Part shown: one piece after another, positions 36,520 through 44,807 of the stretch
Layout of the letters: each line of letters begins with the position of its first letter
Position numbering within the stretch: position 1 is the first letter of the stretch
From: CAZKRL01 sp964555295
Lineage (GTDB): Bacteria > Bacteroidota > Bacteroidia > Flavobacteriales_D > Sanyastnellaceae
DNA length: 64,000 nucleotides
Direction of reading: 5' to 3'
Assembly: GCA_964555295.1 (NCBI GenBank)
Contig: CAZKRL010000008.1
Coordinates: 28,280-92,279 of the forward strand
Notes under the pieces: model-generated
Database searches by the model: none
Told to the model about the DNA's origin: nothing
What the model saw: only the letters and a program-made list of their open reading frames with translations
Position numbers and translations under genes: made by a program

Positions 36520-36680
36520 TCAATTAACAGTCCTTCACAATCCCAACATAATAAGCTACAGAAATGAGACGTTATAAGGTCGGAATAACGAGATGCAATT
36601 CTGCATCGAATTTGGTTAGTACAGTTTTGGTTAAGGTTTAGGTTGTAACCCCCGGAAACGTTCGGGGGTTCTTCTTTTTC
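36520..36680 (+). ncRNA. Candidate small RNA or attenuator leader with terminator
   Basis: The 245-bp gap between recQ (minus) and the 1497-residue gene (plus) contains two hairpins on the plus strand. One is GATGCA/TGCATC with loop ATTC (near 36590-36606). The other is a strong terminator at 36647-36680. No gene ends before that terminator on the plus strand. Either a small RNA of roughly 100-150 nt is made here, or the terminator sits in the leader of the downstream gene and acts as an attenuator. The boundaries given are approximate. Confidence 0.35.
36647..36680 (+). terminator. Orphan intrinsic terminator upstream of the 1497-residue gene
   Basis: AACCCCCG pairs with CGGGGGTT around GAAACGTT (with possible further GA/TT pairing), followed by CTTCTTTTTC. 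The T-rich side is on the plus strand, 75 bp before the ATG at 36755, with no plus-strand gene before it. Confidence 0.7.
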
Positions 36681-36754
36681 AGTCGGTGAATAAATTACAA
36701 AAAAAACGCTGGAATACATGGAATAAGATTCCTACTATAGCGATGAACTAAGTT

Positions 36755-39700
36755 GTGAGATGTATGGCTGCGACAAACCTATCAGGAACTATTGGAAAAA
36801 TATTGGTATTATTATTCATCACTACCAACGCATTTTCTCAGAAGCGTGAGTCTTTCAGCCGCCTACCTGAAGAATTCCTGAAGGAACTCGAAAATTTGTT
36901 TGAGATAGATCGCAGAGGAAGCGGTAAAGAGCTCATCAAAGAAAATTTCGCGGCAACATGGATACAAACGGATAGATTATCAGAAGATCAAAGGGAGGAG
37001 ATAATTGTCTTTTGTGAACTTGTACTAAAAGACAAAATAAAGCTGAGTACAGAGCTCAAAAATTATCTTCTTGCGGTTCAGGGCTATTGCAACGGGCGTG
37101 CTACGAAAGAAAAATTCAAGCAATGGCAGAGCATGCTAAATCAGATTGTAGCTACCAAATCACAACGTAAATATCTCATTGAGATTATCGAATGCGGGGG
37201 ACAAATATTTGGCAGACAGTGTTTTTATAAGTCCGCCATGGTTGATTGGCAGATCCGAACAGACGACTACAATTTCGTACTCGACAGCGTACCAATGCTA
37301 AAAATTGGCAATACTCGAATGGTCTGTTATAGCAAAGGTGACAGCAGTGTACTTGAAAACACGTCGGGGATCTATTATCCTACGAATAACAGATATTATG
37401 CCAACGGTGCTGTAATTACATGGGAAAGAGCCGGTTTTGACCCCACAAAGACATATGCTGAATTGGGACATTTTCTGATAAAAGTCAAGGGAACTAGTTA
37501 TTCAGCAGACAGTGCCAAATTTCATACTGACATTTTCAATGAGATACTCATTGGGAAAGTTACCGATAAGATATTGGCAGACCAGAATACAGACATCGCA
37601 TCATATCCCAAATTCGAGAGCTACTTCGCGCGACACAAAATCAAGAACATCGTGAATAATGTGGATTACGAAGGAGGATTCACATTGGTCGGCACCAAAC
37701 TGAAGGGAACAGGTCCTCCCGGTAATCCGGCGCGGATTATAGTATATCAGAAGAACATAAAAATGTTTGAGGCCATGAGCTATGAATTTGGCATCAAGCC
37801 AGATAGACTATTTGCCGACCATGCCTCCATATTATTCTATATAGATAAAGACACAATTTCTCATCAAGACGCTGCAGTAAACCTTGATAAAAAAAACAGA
37901 AATTTACATGTAACTAGAAAAGACGAGGGCACATCAAAAGCCCCATTCCAAAACACCTATCATAAGATTGAAATGTATGTAGAGTTAATCTCATGGAATA
38001 TTGATGATCCTCAAATATTAATGGGCGCATCGGAATCTAACCCACTCAAATATGCTGCATTCGAGTCGAATCTTTATTTCAGACAAAACCGATATCAGCA
38101 TCTCTTTTCGATAGCACCAACGAATCCACTGATTGATTTAAGAGATCTCACCAAAAAATTAGGCACAAAAGAATTTTACAATATCGATTTTGCCCGACAA
38201 ATCCGATTCGGTGAAGAACAAACACATCTGCTGCTTATTGACCTGGCCAATCGAGGATTTATCGACTATGATGTCGACACAAGAAAAATTACTGTGCTTG
38301 CTAAAACATCAAGGTTCATCGACAACAACATTGGCAGAAGAGATTATGACGTCATACAATTCAGTTCTGAGGTAGACAAGGGACATAATGCCCAACTAAG
38401 TCTGCTCAATTTCGACTTGACACTAAAGGGTGTAGACAATTTTTCATTGAGTGATTCTCAGCAAGTTATTATTCAACCCTTGAAAAAAGAAGTGATCCTA
38501 AAAAAGTCACGGGAATTTGCATTTGGTGGAAGGGTGCTTGCGGGAAATTTTGAATTTAGTGGATCGGATTATTATTTCAAATATGATCAATTTCAACTGG
38601 ATTTATTAAAAGTTGATTCATGCAAAATATATATAGATTCAGACGAAATTGGCATGGATGGCAAACCTGAAAAACAAAAATTAAAAAGTGTAATTAGAGA
38701 CATTGCTGGTGTTCTAAAAATCGATGCACCCTCCAATAAAGGTGGATTCCACAGTCCAATCTACCCGAAATATCCCATCCTGGAATGCACTAAATCATCG
38801 TTTATTCATTGGCAGGATAAGGCCATTCAGAGAGGCGCATATAAGAAAGATAAGTTCTACTATCAGCTAGAGCCGTTTACCATTGACTCCCTTGATAATT
38901 TCAACAAATCACAGCTTAATTTCAAAGGAACTTTGATATCTGGCAACATTTTCCCTGATATAACAGAGCCTTTGGTGCTTATGCCAGATAATTCATTAGG
39001 CTTCAAAACAAAAACGCCTGAACTCGGATTCCCAACCTATAGTGGAAAGTCGAAAGTTATTGCTGACCTGACACTAAACTACAGCGGTCTGCAAGGTTCA
39101 GGATCTTTTGAATACCTTACATCTATAGCGCTATCGGAATCATTTCTGTTTTTACCAGACTCGATGAACGGGGTGACAAATAATTATTTAAATAAAGAAT
39201 TAGCGACCAAACCTGAAGTACCGAAATCGCATAGCGATACCACGCTAGTGCAATTCTATCCATTCAGTGATGTTCTTAACGTTACCAATAGAAATCGACC
39301 CATTGATTTCTTTAATGATGAAGCGAAATTGACAGGCACACTTTATTTAAAGCCGTCTGGCATGAGTGGGCGCGGAAATATGGAATTCGCAGGAGCTAAG
39401 ATGTACTCCGAAAATTATCATTTCACACGTAGAAAAATTTTAGCAGACACCTCCGATTTTCAGTTGAACAGACCGGGTGAAACGAGTGAATTCTCGATGG
39501 CATTTAAGACCAATAACGTTAACGGAAATGTAGATTTCGATAAACGCCTTGGTGTATTCAAAAGCAATGGTGGCGAGACCAAAATAGAATTTCCCGCCAA
39601 TCAATACGTATGCTATATGGATCAATTCACGTGGTACATGGACAAGGATGAAATGGACTTATCATCATCACGCAAAGCTTCCGACGACCTTGTCATAGAC

Positions 39701-41248
39701 ACGGATGAAGAACAGATCAAATCCAACTTCTATTCGGTGGCTGAAGGCCAAGATTCGCTGAATTTTCTCTCACCCCGGGCGAAATACGATATCAAAGAAA
39801 GTAAAATATTTTGTCAGAAAATAAGATATATAATCGTCGCAGATTCAAAAATAACACCCGATAGTGGCAAGGTAGTAATCGAAAAGTTTGCGAAAATGCA
39901 AGAGCTCAAAAATGCTCAGGTTCTATGTAATTATACTACTCAATATCACCGTATATATAACGCTACATTGAGCATTAAGGGAAGAAGAAAATTTGATGGG
40001 AGCGGAAGTTTAAATTACATAGATGAAACCAAAAAAGAGTTTCCGATTACGCTTAATGATATTCGTGTTGACACTTCATTTCAAACCATTGCGAAAGGAA
40101 AAATCAAAGAGGATGACCAGTTTTTCCTATCACCTGCATTTGAATATTATGGAGAAGTGGAAGTACAAGCGAATAACCGTTTCCTGATTTTCGACGGAGG
40201 AGTAAGAATGTTACATAATTGTAGCGAGATGTCTAAGGAGTTTTGTCGGTTTAGGTCAGAAATTAATCCAGCAGAGATATACATTCCGGTAGACACATCA
40301 CTCAGGGCAATGGATATGACAAAGCTCGGTGTTGGAATAATGGTAACGGGGGATTCGCCAATGGATATTTATCCTGCCTTTTTAAGTGATATCAGAGATG
40401 GGGGTGATAAATCATTGATAGAAACCCGAGGCTACCTAACCTTCGATAAGAACACCTCAAGATATGTCATAGGAAGTAAGGAAAAAATTAAACAACCGAA
40501 ACTGGCTGGCAATCTTCTGGCCATAAATACGTCGTCGTGTGAACTTACCGGTGATGGTCAAATTGACTTCAACGTTGATTTTGGCATGATGAAAGCTGCG
40601 GCCATTGGCGATATCATTTATAAACCCACCGATAAAAGTGCATCTGCCACAGGAGCAATGAAACTCTCATTTCCATTTTACGACGATGCGATAGAAAAAA
40701 TTCAGAAGCAAATAGAAAATTGGCCCAATCTCATGCCGGTGGATATTTCCAAAACTCGATTCGAAAAAGCACTCATTGAAATCCTTGGCACAGAGACTTC
40801 CGACAAGGTTATTTCCGAACTCAATTTAACTGGACAAGTGAAAAGAACTCCTGAGGCATTGATTTGTCCATTCCTTATCGCCGACATCAAATTTGTTTGG
40901 AATGATCTCGACGAGACGTTCCAATCTACAGGACCTATTGGAATTGCCAACATGGGTAAAAAGCAGGTATTCCGATACATCAAAGGAAAAATCGAAATTG
41001 AGAAAAAAAGAGGTGCCGATGTTTTTAGGATGTATGTTGAACTAGATCCAGGTAACTGGTATTACTTCGAGTATAAACTCGGCATCATGAATTTTCTCAC
41101 ATCAGATAAAGACCTCGGAAATTCAATGTCGGAGTTGAAAGATGAGAAAAGAAAATTTGAAGATGGAAAGAAAAAATTCTCATTTATGTACGTCGCGAAT
41201 CGCAAAAAACGTGATGACTTCATCAGCCGGTTCCCCGATCTTCAATAA
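36755..41248 (+). CDS. Very large exported protein of unknown function
   Basis: A 1497-residue protein with a signal peptide ending NAFSQ. The first 330 residues are mainly helical. The rest is beta-rich with recurring short blocks of the kind YSGLQGSGSFEYL, PSGMSGRGNMEFAG and FDGSGSLNYID, which look like repeated strands of an elongated sheet or bridge-like fold. There is no type IX sorting domain and no transmembrane helix beyond the signal; the C-terminus is basic (KRKFEDGKKKFSFMYVANRK). I do not recognise the family. A single gene stands here with a possible attenuator before it. An alternative start at MAATNL four codons in is possible. Confidence 0.8.
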   Translation: MRCMAATNLSGTIGKILVLLFITTNAFSQKRESFSRLPEEFLKELENLFEIDRRGSGKELIKENFAATWIQTDRLSEDQREEIIVFCELVLKDKIKLSTELKNYLLAVQGYCNGRATKEKFKQWQSMLNQIVATKSQRKYLIEIIECGGQIFGRQCFYKSAMVDWQIRTDDYNFVLDSVPMLKIGNTRMVCYSKGDSSVLENTSGIYYPTNNRYYANGAVITWERAGFDPTKTYAELGHFLIKVKGTSYSADSAKFHTDIFNEILIGKVTDKILADQNTDIASYPKFESYFARHKIKNIVNNVDYEGGFTLVGTKLKGTGPPGNPARIIVYQKNIKMFEAMSYEFGIKPDRLFADHASILFYIDKDTISHQDAAVNLDKKNRNLHVTRKDEGTSKAPFQNTYHKIEMYVELISWNIDDPQILMGASESNPLKYAAFESNLYFRQNRYQHLFSIAPTNPLIDLRDLTKKLGTKEFYNIDFARQIRFGEEQTHLLLIDLANRGFIDYDVDTRKITVLAKTSRFIDNNIGRRDYDVIQFSSEVDKGHNAQLSLLNFDLTLKGVDNFSLSDSQQVIIQPLKKEVILKKSREFAFGGRVLAGNFEFSGSDYYFKYDQFQLDLLKVDSCKIYIDSDEIGMDGKPEKQKLKSVIRDIAGVLKIDAPSNKGGFHSPIYPKYPILECTKSSFIHWQDKAIQRGAYKKDKFYYQLEPFTIDSLDNFNKSQLNFKGTLISGNIFPDITEPLVLMPDNSLGFKTKTPELGFPTYSGKSKVIADLTLNYSGLQGSGSFEYLTSIALSESFLFLPDSMNGVTNNYLNKELATKPEVPKSHSDTTLVQFYPFSDVLNVTNRNRPIDFFNDEAKLTGTLYLKPSGMSGRGNMEFAGAKMYSENYHFTRRKILADTSDFQLNRPGETSEFSMAFKTNNVNGNVDFDKRLGVFKSNGGETKIEFPANQYVCYMDQFTWYMDKDEMDLSSSRKASDDLVIDTDEEQIKSNFYSVAEGQDSLNFLSPRAKYDIKESKIFCQKIRYIIVADSKITPDSGKVVIEKFAKMQELKNAQVLCNYTTQYHRIYNATLSIKGRRKFDGSGSLNYIDETKKEFPITLNDIRVDTSFQTIAKGKIKEDDQFFLSPAFEYYGEVEVQANNRFLIFDGGVRMLHNCSEMSKEFCRFRSEINPAEIYIPVDTSLRAMDMTKLGVGIMVTGDSPMDIYPAFLSDIRDGGDKSLIETRGYLTFDKNTSRYVIGSKEKIKQPKLAGNLLAINTSSCELTGDGQIDFNVDFGMMKAAAIGDIIYKPTDKSASATGAMKLSFPFYDDAIEKIQKQIENWPNLMPVDISKTRFEKALIEILGTETSDKVISELNLTGQVKRTPEALICPFLIADIKFVWNDLDETFQSTGPIGIANMGKKQVFRYIKGKIEIEKKRGADVFRMYVELDPGNWYYFEYKLGIMNFLTSDKDLGNSMSELKDEKRKFEDGKKKFSFMYVANRKKRDDFISRFPDLQ

Positions 41249-41257
41249 CAAAACTCA

Positions 41258-41318
41258 ACCGCGAAAAAGGGCTAACATCTCACTATAACATACCTAATGA
41301 CATCGGAGCTTTCGCGGT
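41258..41318 (+). repeat. Inverted repeat between the 1497-residue gene and lhgO
   Basis: Arms ACCGCGAAA (41258-41266) and TTTCGCGGT (41310-41318) are perfect 9-bp complements 43 bp apart. The right arm can also fold locally as TTTCG-CGGT-CGAAA (41310-41323). It may be a transcript-end structure or a switch before lhgO. Confidence 0.4.
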
Positions 41319-41360
41319 CGAAACTATACCATACTTTTTCAACATGACTTCAACCCAAGT

Positions 41361-41369
41361 TAATTTAGC
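41361..41369 (+). promoter_or_regulatory. Candidate -7 element of lhgO
   Basis: TAATTTAGC ends 3 bp before the GTG start codon of lhgO. It is one mismatch from TAnnTTTG. Similar TAATTT elements stand before 26675 (TAATTTGA) and 45981 (TAATTTAGC at 45955). If used, the lhgO mRNA would be nearly leaderless. Confidence 0.3.
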
Positions 41370-41372
41370 ACC

Positions 41373-42590
41373 GTGAATAAGAAATTTGACATAACCATCA
41401 TTGGTGGCGGTATTGTTGGCGCTGCGGCCATGTATCAAATACAAAAGGCTTGGCCAAACTTGAAATTACTTCTCATCGAAAAAGAAGAAGACCTTGCCGC
41501 CCATCAAACAGGAAATAATAGCGGTGTAATACATTCGGGCATATACTATAAGCCAGGGTCATTAAAAGCAAAAAATTGTGTCTCTGGAAGGAAGGCCTTG
41601 GTAGCGTTCGCGAAAGAATATGGAATCCAGCATGATGTGTGTGGTAAGTTGATAGTAGCAACCAAATCATCAGAGCTTGCTCAACTTGAAAAAATCTGGA
41701 CGCATGGTGAGGCCAACGGCATAGAAAACATGCGGAGAGTAAATCCTAATGAAATGAAGGAAATTGAGCCATTCTGTGAAGGCATTTCCGGAATTCATAT
41801 CGGTTGTACAGGCATCATCGATTTCAAAGGTGCCACGCAGAAAATGACGGAAGTGTCTATATCCCTTCAACCTGAGAGCCAGGTAATGTTAGCAACAGAA
41901 GCTGAAAAGTTCGAGCGATTACAAGACGGCATAATCATACACACAAGCCGAGGAACAATCCATTCCCGATATGCCGTATTCTGCGGGGGCCTTCACGCAG
42001 ACCGCCTTGCAAGAAAAGATGGCGTATTACTTTCAGAGCGCGTTGTTGGATTTCGCGGAGACTATTACGAATTGACACCAGAGGCAAGGCATAAAGTAAA
42101 ACACCTCATTTATCCTGTTCCTAATCCCGACTTCCCTTTCCTTGGGGTGCATTTTACACGGATGGTAAATGGAGATATCGAATGTGGCCCCAATGCAGTA
42201 TTCACGTTTAAACGTGAGGGCTATGGCAAAACCGACTTTAATCTCAGAGATACTTGGGATGCGCTAACCTACAGCGGCACATGGAAGTTATTTATGAAGA
42301 ACATGAAATTCGGTATTGATGAATATCGAAGGGCTTTTTCTAAGCGGTTGTTCCTGCATACATTACAAGAGTTGGTGCCCTCGTTAACCATGAATGATAT
42401 TCAACCAGGAAGAGCGGGTGTTAGGGCACTATTGTTAAGGAGCGATGGCGATACCAGGGATGATTTCAGAATCGAATACACCGATAGAAGTATTCATGTT
42501 CTTAATGCACCTTCTCCAGCCGCAACGGCAGCCCTTGCAATTGGTGAGAATATTCGAGATATGGTAGCTAACCAATTTGGAGTTAAATAA
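41373..42590 (+). CDS. lhgO: L-2-hydroxyglutarate oxidase
   Basis: A 405-residue FAD-dependent oxidoreductase that oxidises L-2-hydroxyglutarate to 2-oxoglutarate, a metabolite-repair reaction. The Rossmann FAD motif GGGIVGAAAMYQ is at the N-terminus (about 9-20). The family block HQTGNNSGVIHSGIYYKPGS follows near 47, and FRGDYYEL, FLGVHFTRMVNGDIECGPNA and the C-terminal AGVRALLL complete the match. The start is GTG at 41373. A bidirectional terminator follows the stop. Confidence 0.94.
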   Translation: MNKKFDITIIGGGIVGAAAMYQIQKAWPNLKLLLIEKEEDLAAHQTGNNSGVIHSGIYYKPGSLKAKNCVSGRKALVAFAKEYGIQHDVCGKLIVATKSSELAQLEKIWTHGEANGIENMRRVNPNEMKEIEPFCEGISGIHIGCTGIIDFKGATQKMTEVSISLQPESQVMLATEAEKFERLQDGIIIHTSRGTIHSRYAVFCGGLHADRLARKDGVLLSERVVGFRGDYYELTPEARHKVKHLIYPVPNPDFPFLGVHFTRMVNGDIECGPNAVFTFKREGYGKTDFNLRDTWDALTYSGTWKLFMKNMKFGIDEYRRAFSKRLFLHTLQELVPSLTMNDIQPGRAGVRALLLRSDGDTRDDFRIEYTDRSIHVLNAPSPAATAALAIGENIRDMVANQFGVK

Positions 42591-42592
42591 AA

Positions 42593-42613
42593 AAGGCCGC
42601 TTGTCGCGGCCTT
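42593..42613. terminator. Terminator between lhgO and the Cys-rich gene
   Basis: AAGGCCGC / GCGGCCTT stem with loop TTGTC, preceded by AAAA and placed 3 bp past the lhgO stop. The neighbouring minus-strand gene ends at 42634, so it can serve both directions. Confidence 0.75.
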
Positions 42614-42633
42614 AAACTTTTCAGGAGTAAATA

Positions 42634-43011
42634 CTATTTCTTCTCCTCAACTTTTTTCTCGGTATTTTCAGCAGTACCACCCTTTTTACAACAAGAACCT
42701 CCTGTTGAGGCAGTGCCTCCCTTCTGACAACAAGAACCACCTTTGGATTCCTTGCCGTCCTTCTGGCAACAAGAACCGCCCTTGCTGCACTTACCCGCCT
42801 TTCCACATGACTTTTCTGTTTTTACATCGGTAGTTTCACACTTCGCGCCTGACTTCTCAGCATTTTTCTCGCACTGAGCCTTTTCAGCCTCACTGCACTT
42901 CATTACTTTTTCCGAACCTACTGATGAAGCGGTGTTTGTGTTGCTATCCTGAGCACGCAACTGGATACCTAGAATACCCATGAACGCAAATAAAACAATT
43001 ATTCTTTTCAT
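42634..43011 (-). CDS. Exported Cys-rich GGSCC-repeat protein
   Basis: A 125-residue secreted protein with a signal peptide ending QLRAQ. The mature part carries four cysteine-rich blocks: CGKAGKCSKGGSCCQK, then KGGSCCQK and TGGSCCKK units separated by Gly/Lys/Ser. Isolated cysteines also occur in CSEAEKAQCEKNAEKSGAKC. The tail is Glu/Lys rich. The repeated SCC pairs suggest metal binding or disulphide-rich stress function; I do not know the family. It is preceded by its own TACATTTG element and lies 49 bp after the CpxP-like gene. Confidence 0.75.
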   Translation of the reverse strand: MKRIIVLFAFMGILGIQLRAQDSNTNTASSVGSEKVMKCSEAEKAQCEKNAEKSGAKCETTDVKTEKSCGKAGKCSKGGSCCQKDGKESKGGSCCQKGGTASTGGSCCKKGGTAENTEKKVEEKK

Positions 43012-43025
43012 AAAATTAATTTTTT

Positions 43026-43033
43026 CAAATGTA
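43026..43033 (-). promoter_or_regulatory. -7 element TACATTTG before the Cys-rich gene
   Basis: Exact match to TAnnTTTG on the minus strand, 14 bp before the start of the Cys-rich gene. It suggests this gene can be transcribed independently of the sigma-factor operon. Confidence 0.35.
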
Positions 43034-43059
43034 TGGTGATTCTAATACCAGCAGACTTT

Positions 43060-43560
43060 TTAATGATGATTTTTTTTACCGCCACCGCCTTTACCGTCCC
43101 GGCCATCCTTCAGCTTTTTGATCAACTCGCGCTGAAATTCACGATCCGCTGACGCTAGCTTCATACATCTTTCTGCCCCAATAATCGGAATGACCGCTTT
43201 GAGAAATTTCGCATCCAAATCAGCATCTTCCTTGCGCTTTGCTGTTACAAAATCGATCCCGGCAATAAGCACCTTTTGATCGCCCGGATTCTTTTTAGAC
43301 TCTGTCATTCTTTCCCTGATGGCTTTGCGGTTGGCCTCTTGCGCCACTTCACGTTCATTATAAAGCGGCCAAAATTTCTCTGCTTCCGAGACCGTTAGTT
43401 GAATTTTATCCGTGATGAATGATCGCTTTAGGACATCCATTTTCTCACGACGTCGGGGATCCAGCTCGTCGTCTAAATCAGGCTGAGCCCAAATCCTGAA
43501 GGAGCTAAATACTATAAAACACAAAAATACAATCGGCCTGTAAACTTTTGCAGTATTCAT
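43060..43560 (-). CDS. Exported CpxP/Spy-like stress protein
   Basis: A 166-residue periplasmic helical protein with a signal peptide ending RIWAQ. The mature sequence has RREKMDVLKRSFITDKIQLT followed by VSEAEKFWPLYNERE, a pattern seen in small CpxP/Spy-like or sigma-factor-sensor proteins in Bacteroidota. A second helix pair ends with ELIKKLKDG, and the tail is GKGGGGKKNHH, a Gly/Lys/His end that could bind metal. It lies 12 bp after the anti-sigma-like gene. It is probably a sensor or modulator of the sigma factor, judging from position. Confidence 0.75.
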   Translation of the reverse strand: MNTAKVYRPIVFLCFIVFSSFRIWAQPDLDDELDPRRREKMDVLKRSFITDKIQLTVSEAEKFWPLYNEREVAQEANRKAIRERMTESKKNPGDQKVLIAGIDFVTAKRKEDADLDAKFLKAVIPIIGAERCMKLASADREFQRELIKKLKDGRDGKGGGGKKNHH

Positions 43561-43572
43561 AAAAAGGTGAAT

Positions 43573-44190
43573 TTAATTATAACTGTCATCTTCTAATTCA
43601 AATTCTTCAAAGTACTCTATCGCATCAGCAGGAGTGATGTGATCCCACTCTATATCATCTAGCTCCTTCGACTTATAGATGGGTAATCCTGTTTTTGGAT
43701 CCAACTTTTCCTTCATCTGAATGTGACTTGTTGAATCATCGCAGAGCGTATCGATCAAAATTGCGTATGCAAGATAAAGATCATCGTCAGTAGCGTTTAC
43801 TAGTATATCCTCAGGCAATATTTCCGTTTCTGCCAATAAATCATCAAAACCCTTCTCAGACGGGTCGTTACTATCAAAAATCACTAAACCCACTAGCCAG
43901 AGAGCTGCGACTGAGAAAGAGGTCAAGAGTATCTTCCGGGTGCTGTTTGCCCGCTTTGGCCTACCCCAATTATGAGCATTCGACAGATGGCTATTTTCAA
44001 CCGCACTATTCAAACCCAACGTGTCGCGCAAAGACAGCTTGGAACTTTCGAAAAACTCTGTAGGCAAACCAAACTCTTCGGCTGACAAAACCGATAGACA
44101 AATTTCACGTTGATTTTGAAAGAAATTAGAGGGAACGACAAACTCCTTGTTATCCCCCCGTGCTGATATTTCTGAAGGATTCTTAAACAT
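43573..44190 (-). CDS. Single-pass membrane protein, candidate anti-sigma factor
   Basis: A 205-residue protein with a cytoplasmic N-terminal part of about 95 residues (FKNPSEISARGDNKEFVVPS) and one membrane helix (LLTSFSVAALWLVGLVIF). An acidic periplasmic part follows (SEKGFDDLLAETEILPEDIL, ending EYFEEFELEDDSYN). Placement directly after an ECF sigma gene with an 8-bp overlap is the usual layout for an anti-sigma factor, but no zinc anti-sigma (ZAS) HxxxCxxC motif is visible. I use the ATG at 44190; a TTG at 44214 is less likely. Confidence 0.7.
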   Translation of the reverse strand: MFKNPSEISARGDNKEFVVPSNFFQNQREICLSVLSAEEFGLPTEFFESSKLSLRDTLGLNSAVENSHLSNAHNWGRPKRANSTRKILLTSFSVAALWLVGLVIFDSNDPSEKGFDDLLAETEILPEDILVNATDDDLYLAYAILIDTLCDDSTSHIQMKEKLDPKTGLPIYKSKELDDIEWDHITPADAIEYFEEFELEDDSYN

Positions 44191-44725
44191 TTGGTAGTAT
44201 GATAAAGCTTTCAACTTTTTTCACTGCGTGATGGTAACTCGCCTTTAGCGCCCCTTCACTCGTACCGGTAATTTGGGCCATTTCAGCGTAACTCAAATTT
44301 TCAAAATAACGCATCACAAATACAGCTTTCTGTTTGGGTGGCAATACTTCCAAAGCTGCGTTCAATCTACGTTGAATTTCATCTCCAGAATACAAAGGGT
44401 CATTCAGTAATTCTGAATTTACACCCTGAAAAATTTGATCTTCACTCATTGAATAGGCCTTTCTTCGGATGGCAAGCAAGTTCATAGATTCATTGTGCGC
44501 AATTTTCAAAAGCCACGTCTTCCAGGAACTCTCCCCACGGAACATCGCCATTCCTTTCCAAGCTTTTAAAAAAGTATTTTGTGTGGCATCTGCCGCATCA
44601 TCATGCGTTAGCAGAATACGCCGGGTAAAGAAATACACATCGCGCTGATACAAGTCGAAAAGTTGGACAAAAAAATGTCGACTTTCCTTTTCCCCCTGAG
44701 GCGCCAATTGTTGCAAAATCTCCAT
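44183..44725 (-). CDS. ECF RNA polymerase sigma factor
   Basis: A 180-residue sigma-70 family factor of the extracytoplasmic-function class. Region 2 is seen as FVQLFDLYQRDVYFFTRRI... and DAADATQNTFLKAWKGMAMF. Region 4 follows with LPPKQKAVFVMRYFENLSY, then the helix-turn-helix AEMAQITGTSEGALKASYHH. Its neighbours in the same direction (membrane protein, CpxP-like, Cys-rich protein) suggest it responds to envelope or metal stress. The ATG at 44725 is chosen over a GTG at 44740. Confidence 0.92.
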   Translation of the reverse strand: MEILQQLAPQGEKESRHFFVQLFDLYQRDVYFFTRRILLTHDDAADATQNTFLKAWKGMAMFRGESSWKTWLLKIAHNESMNLLAIRRKAYSMSEDQIFQGVNSELLNDPLYSGDEIQRRLNAALEVLPPKQKAVFVMRYFENLSYAEMAQITGTSEGALKASYHHAVKKVESFIILPNV

Positions 44726-44807
44726 GCTCCCCTTTGACACTTTTGAAATAATTTGGTTTAATCAAAAGCACTTCCCAACAATCTGGCGCATTAATGACCT
44801 ATTACTA

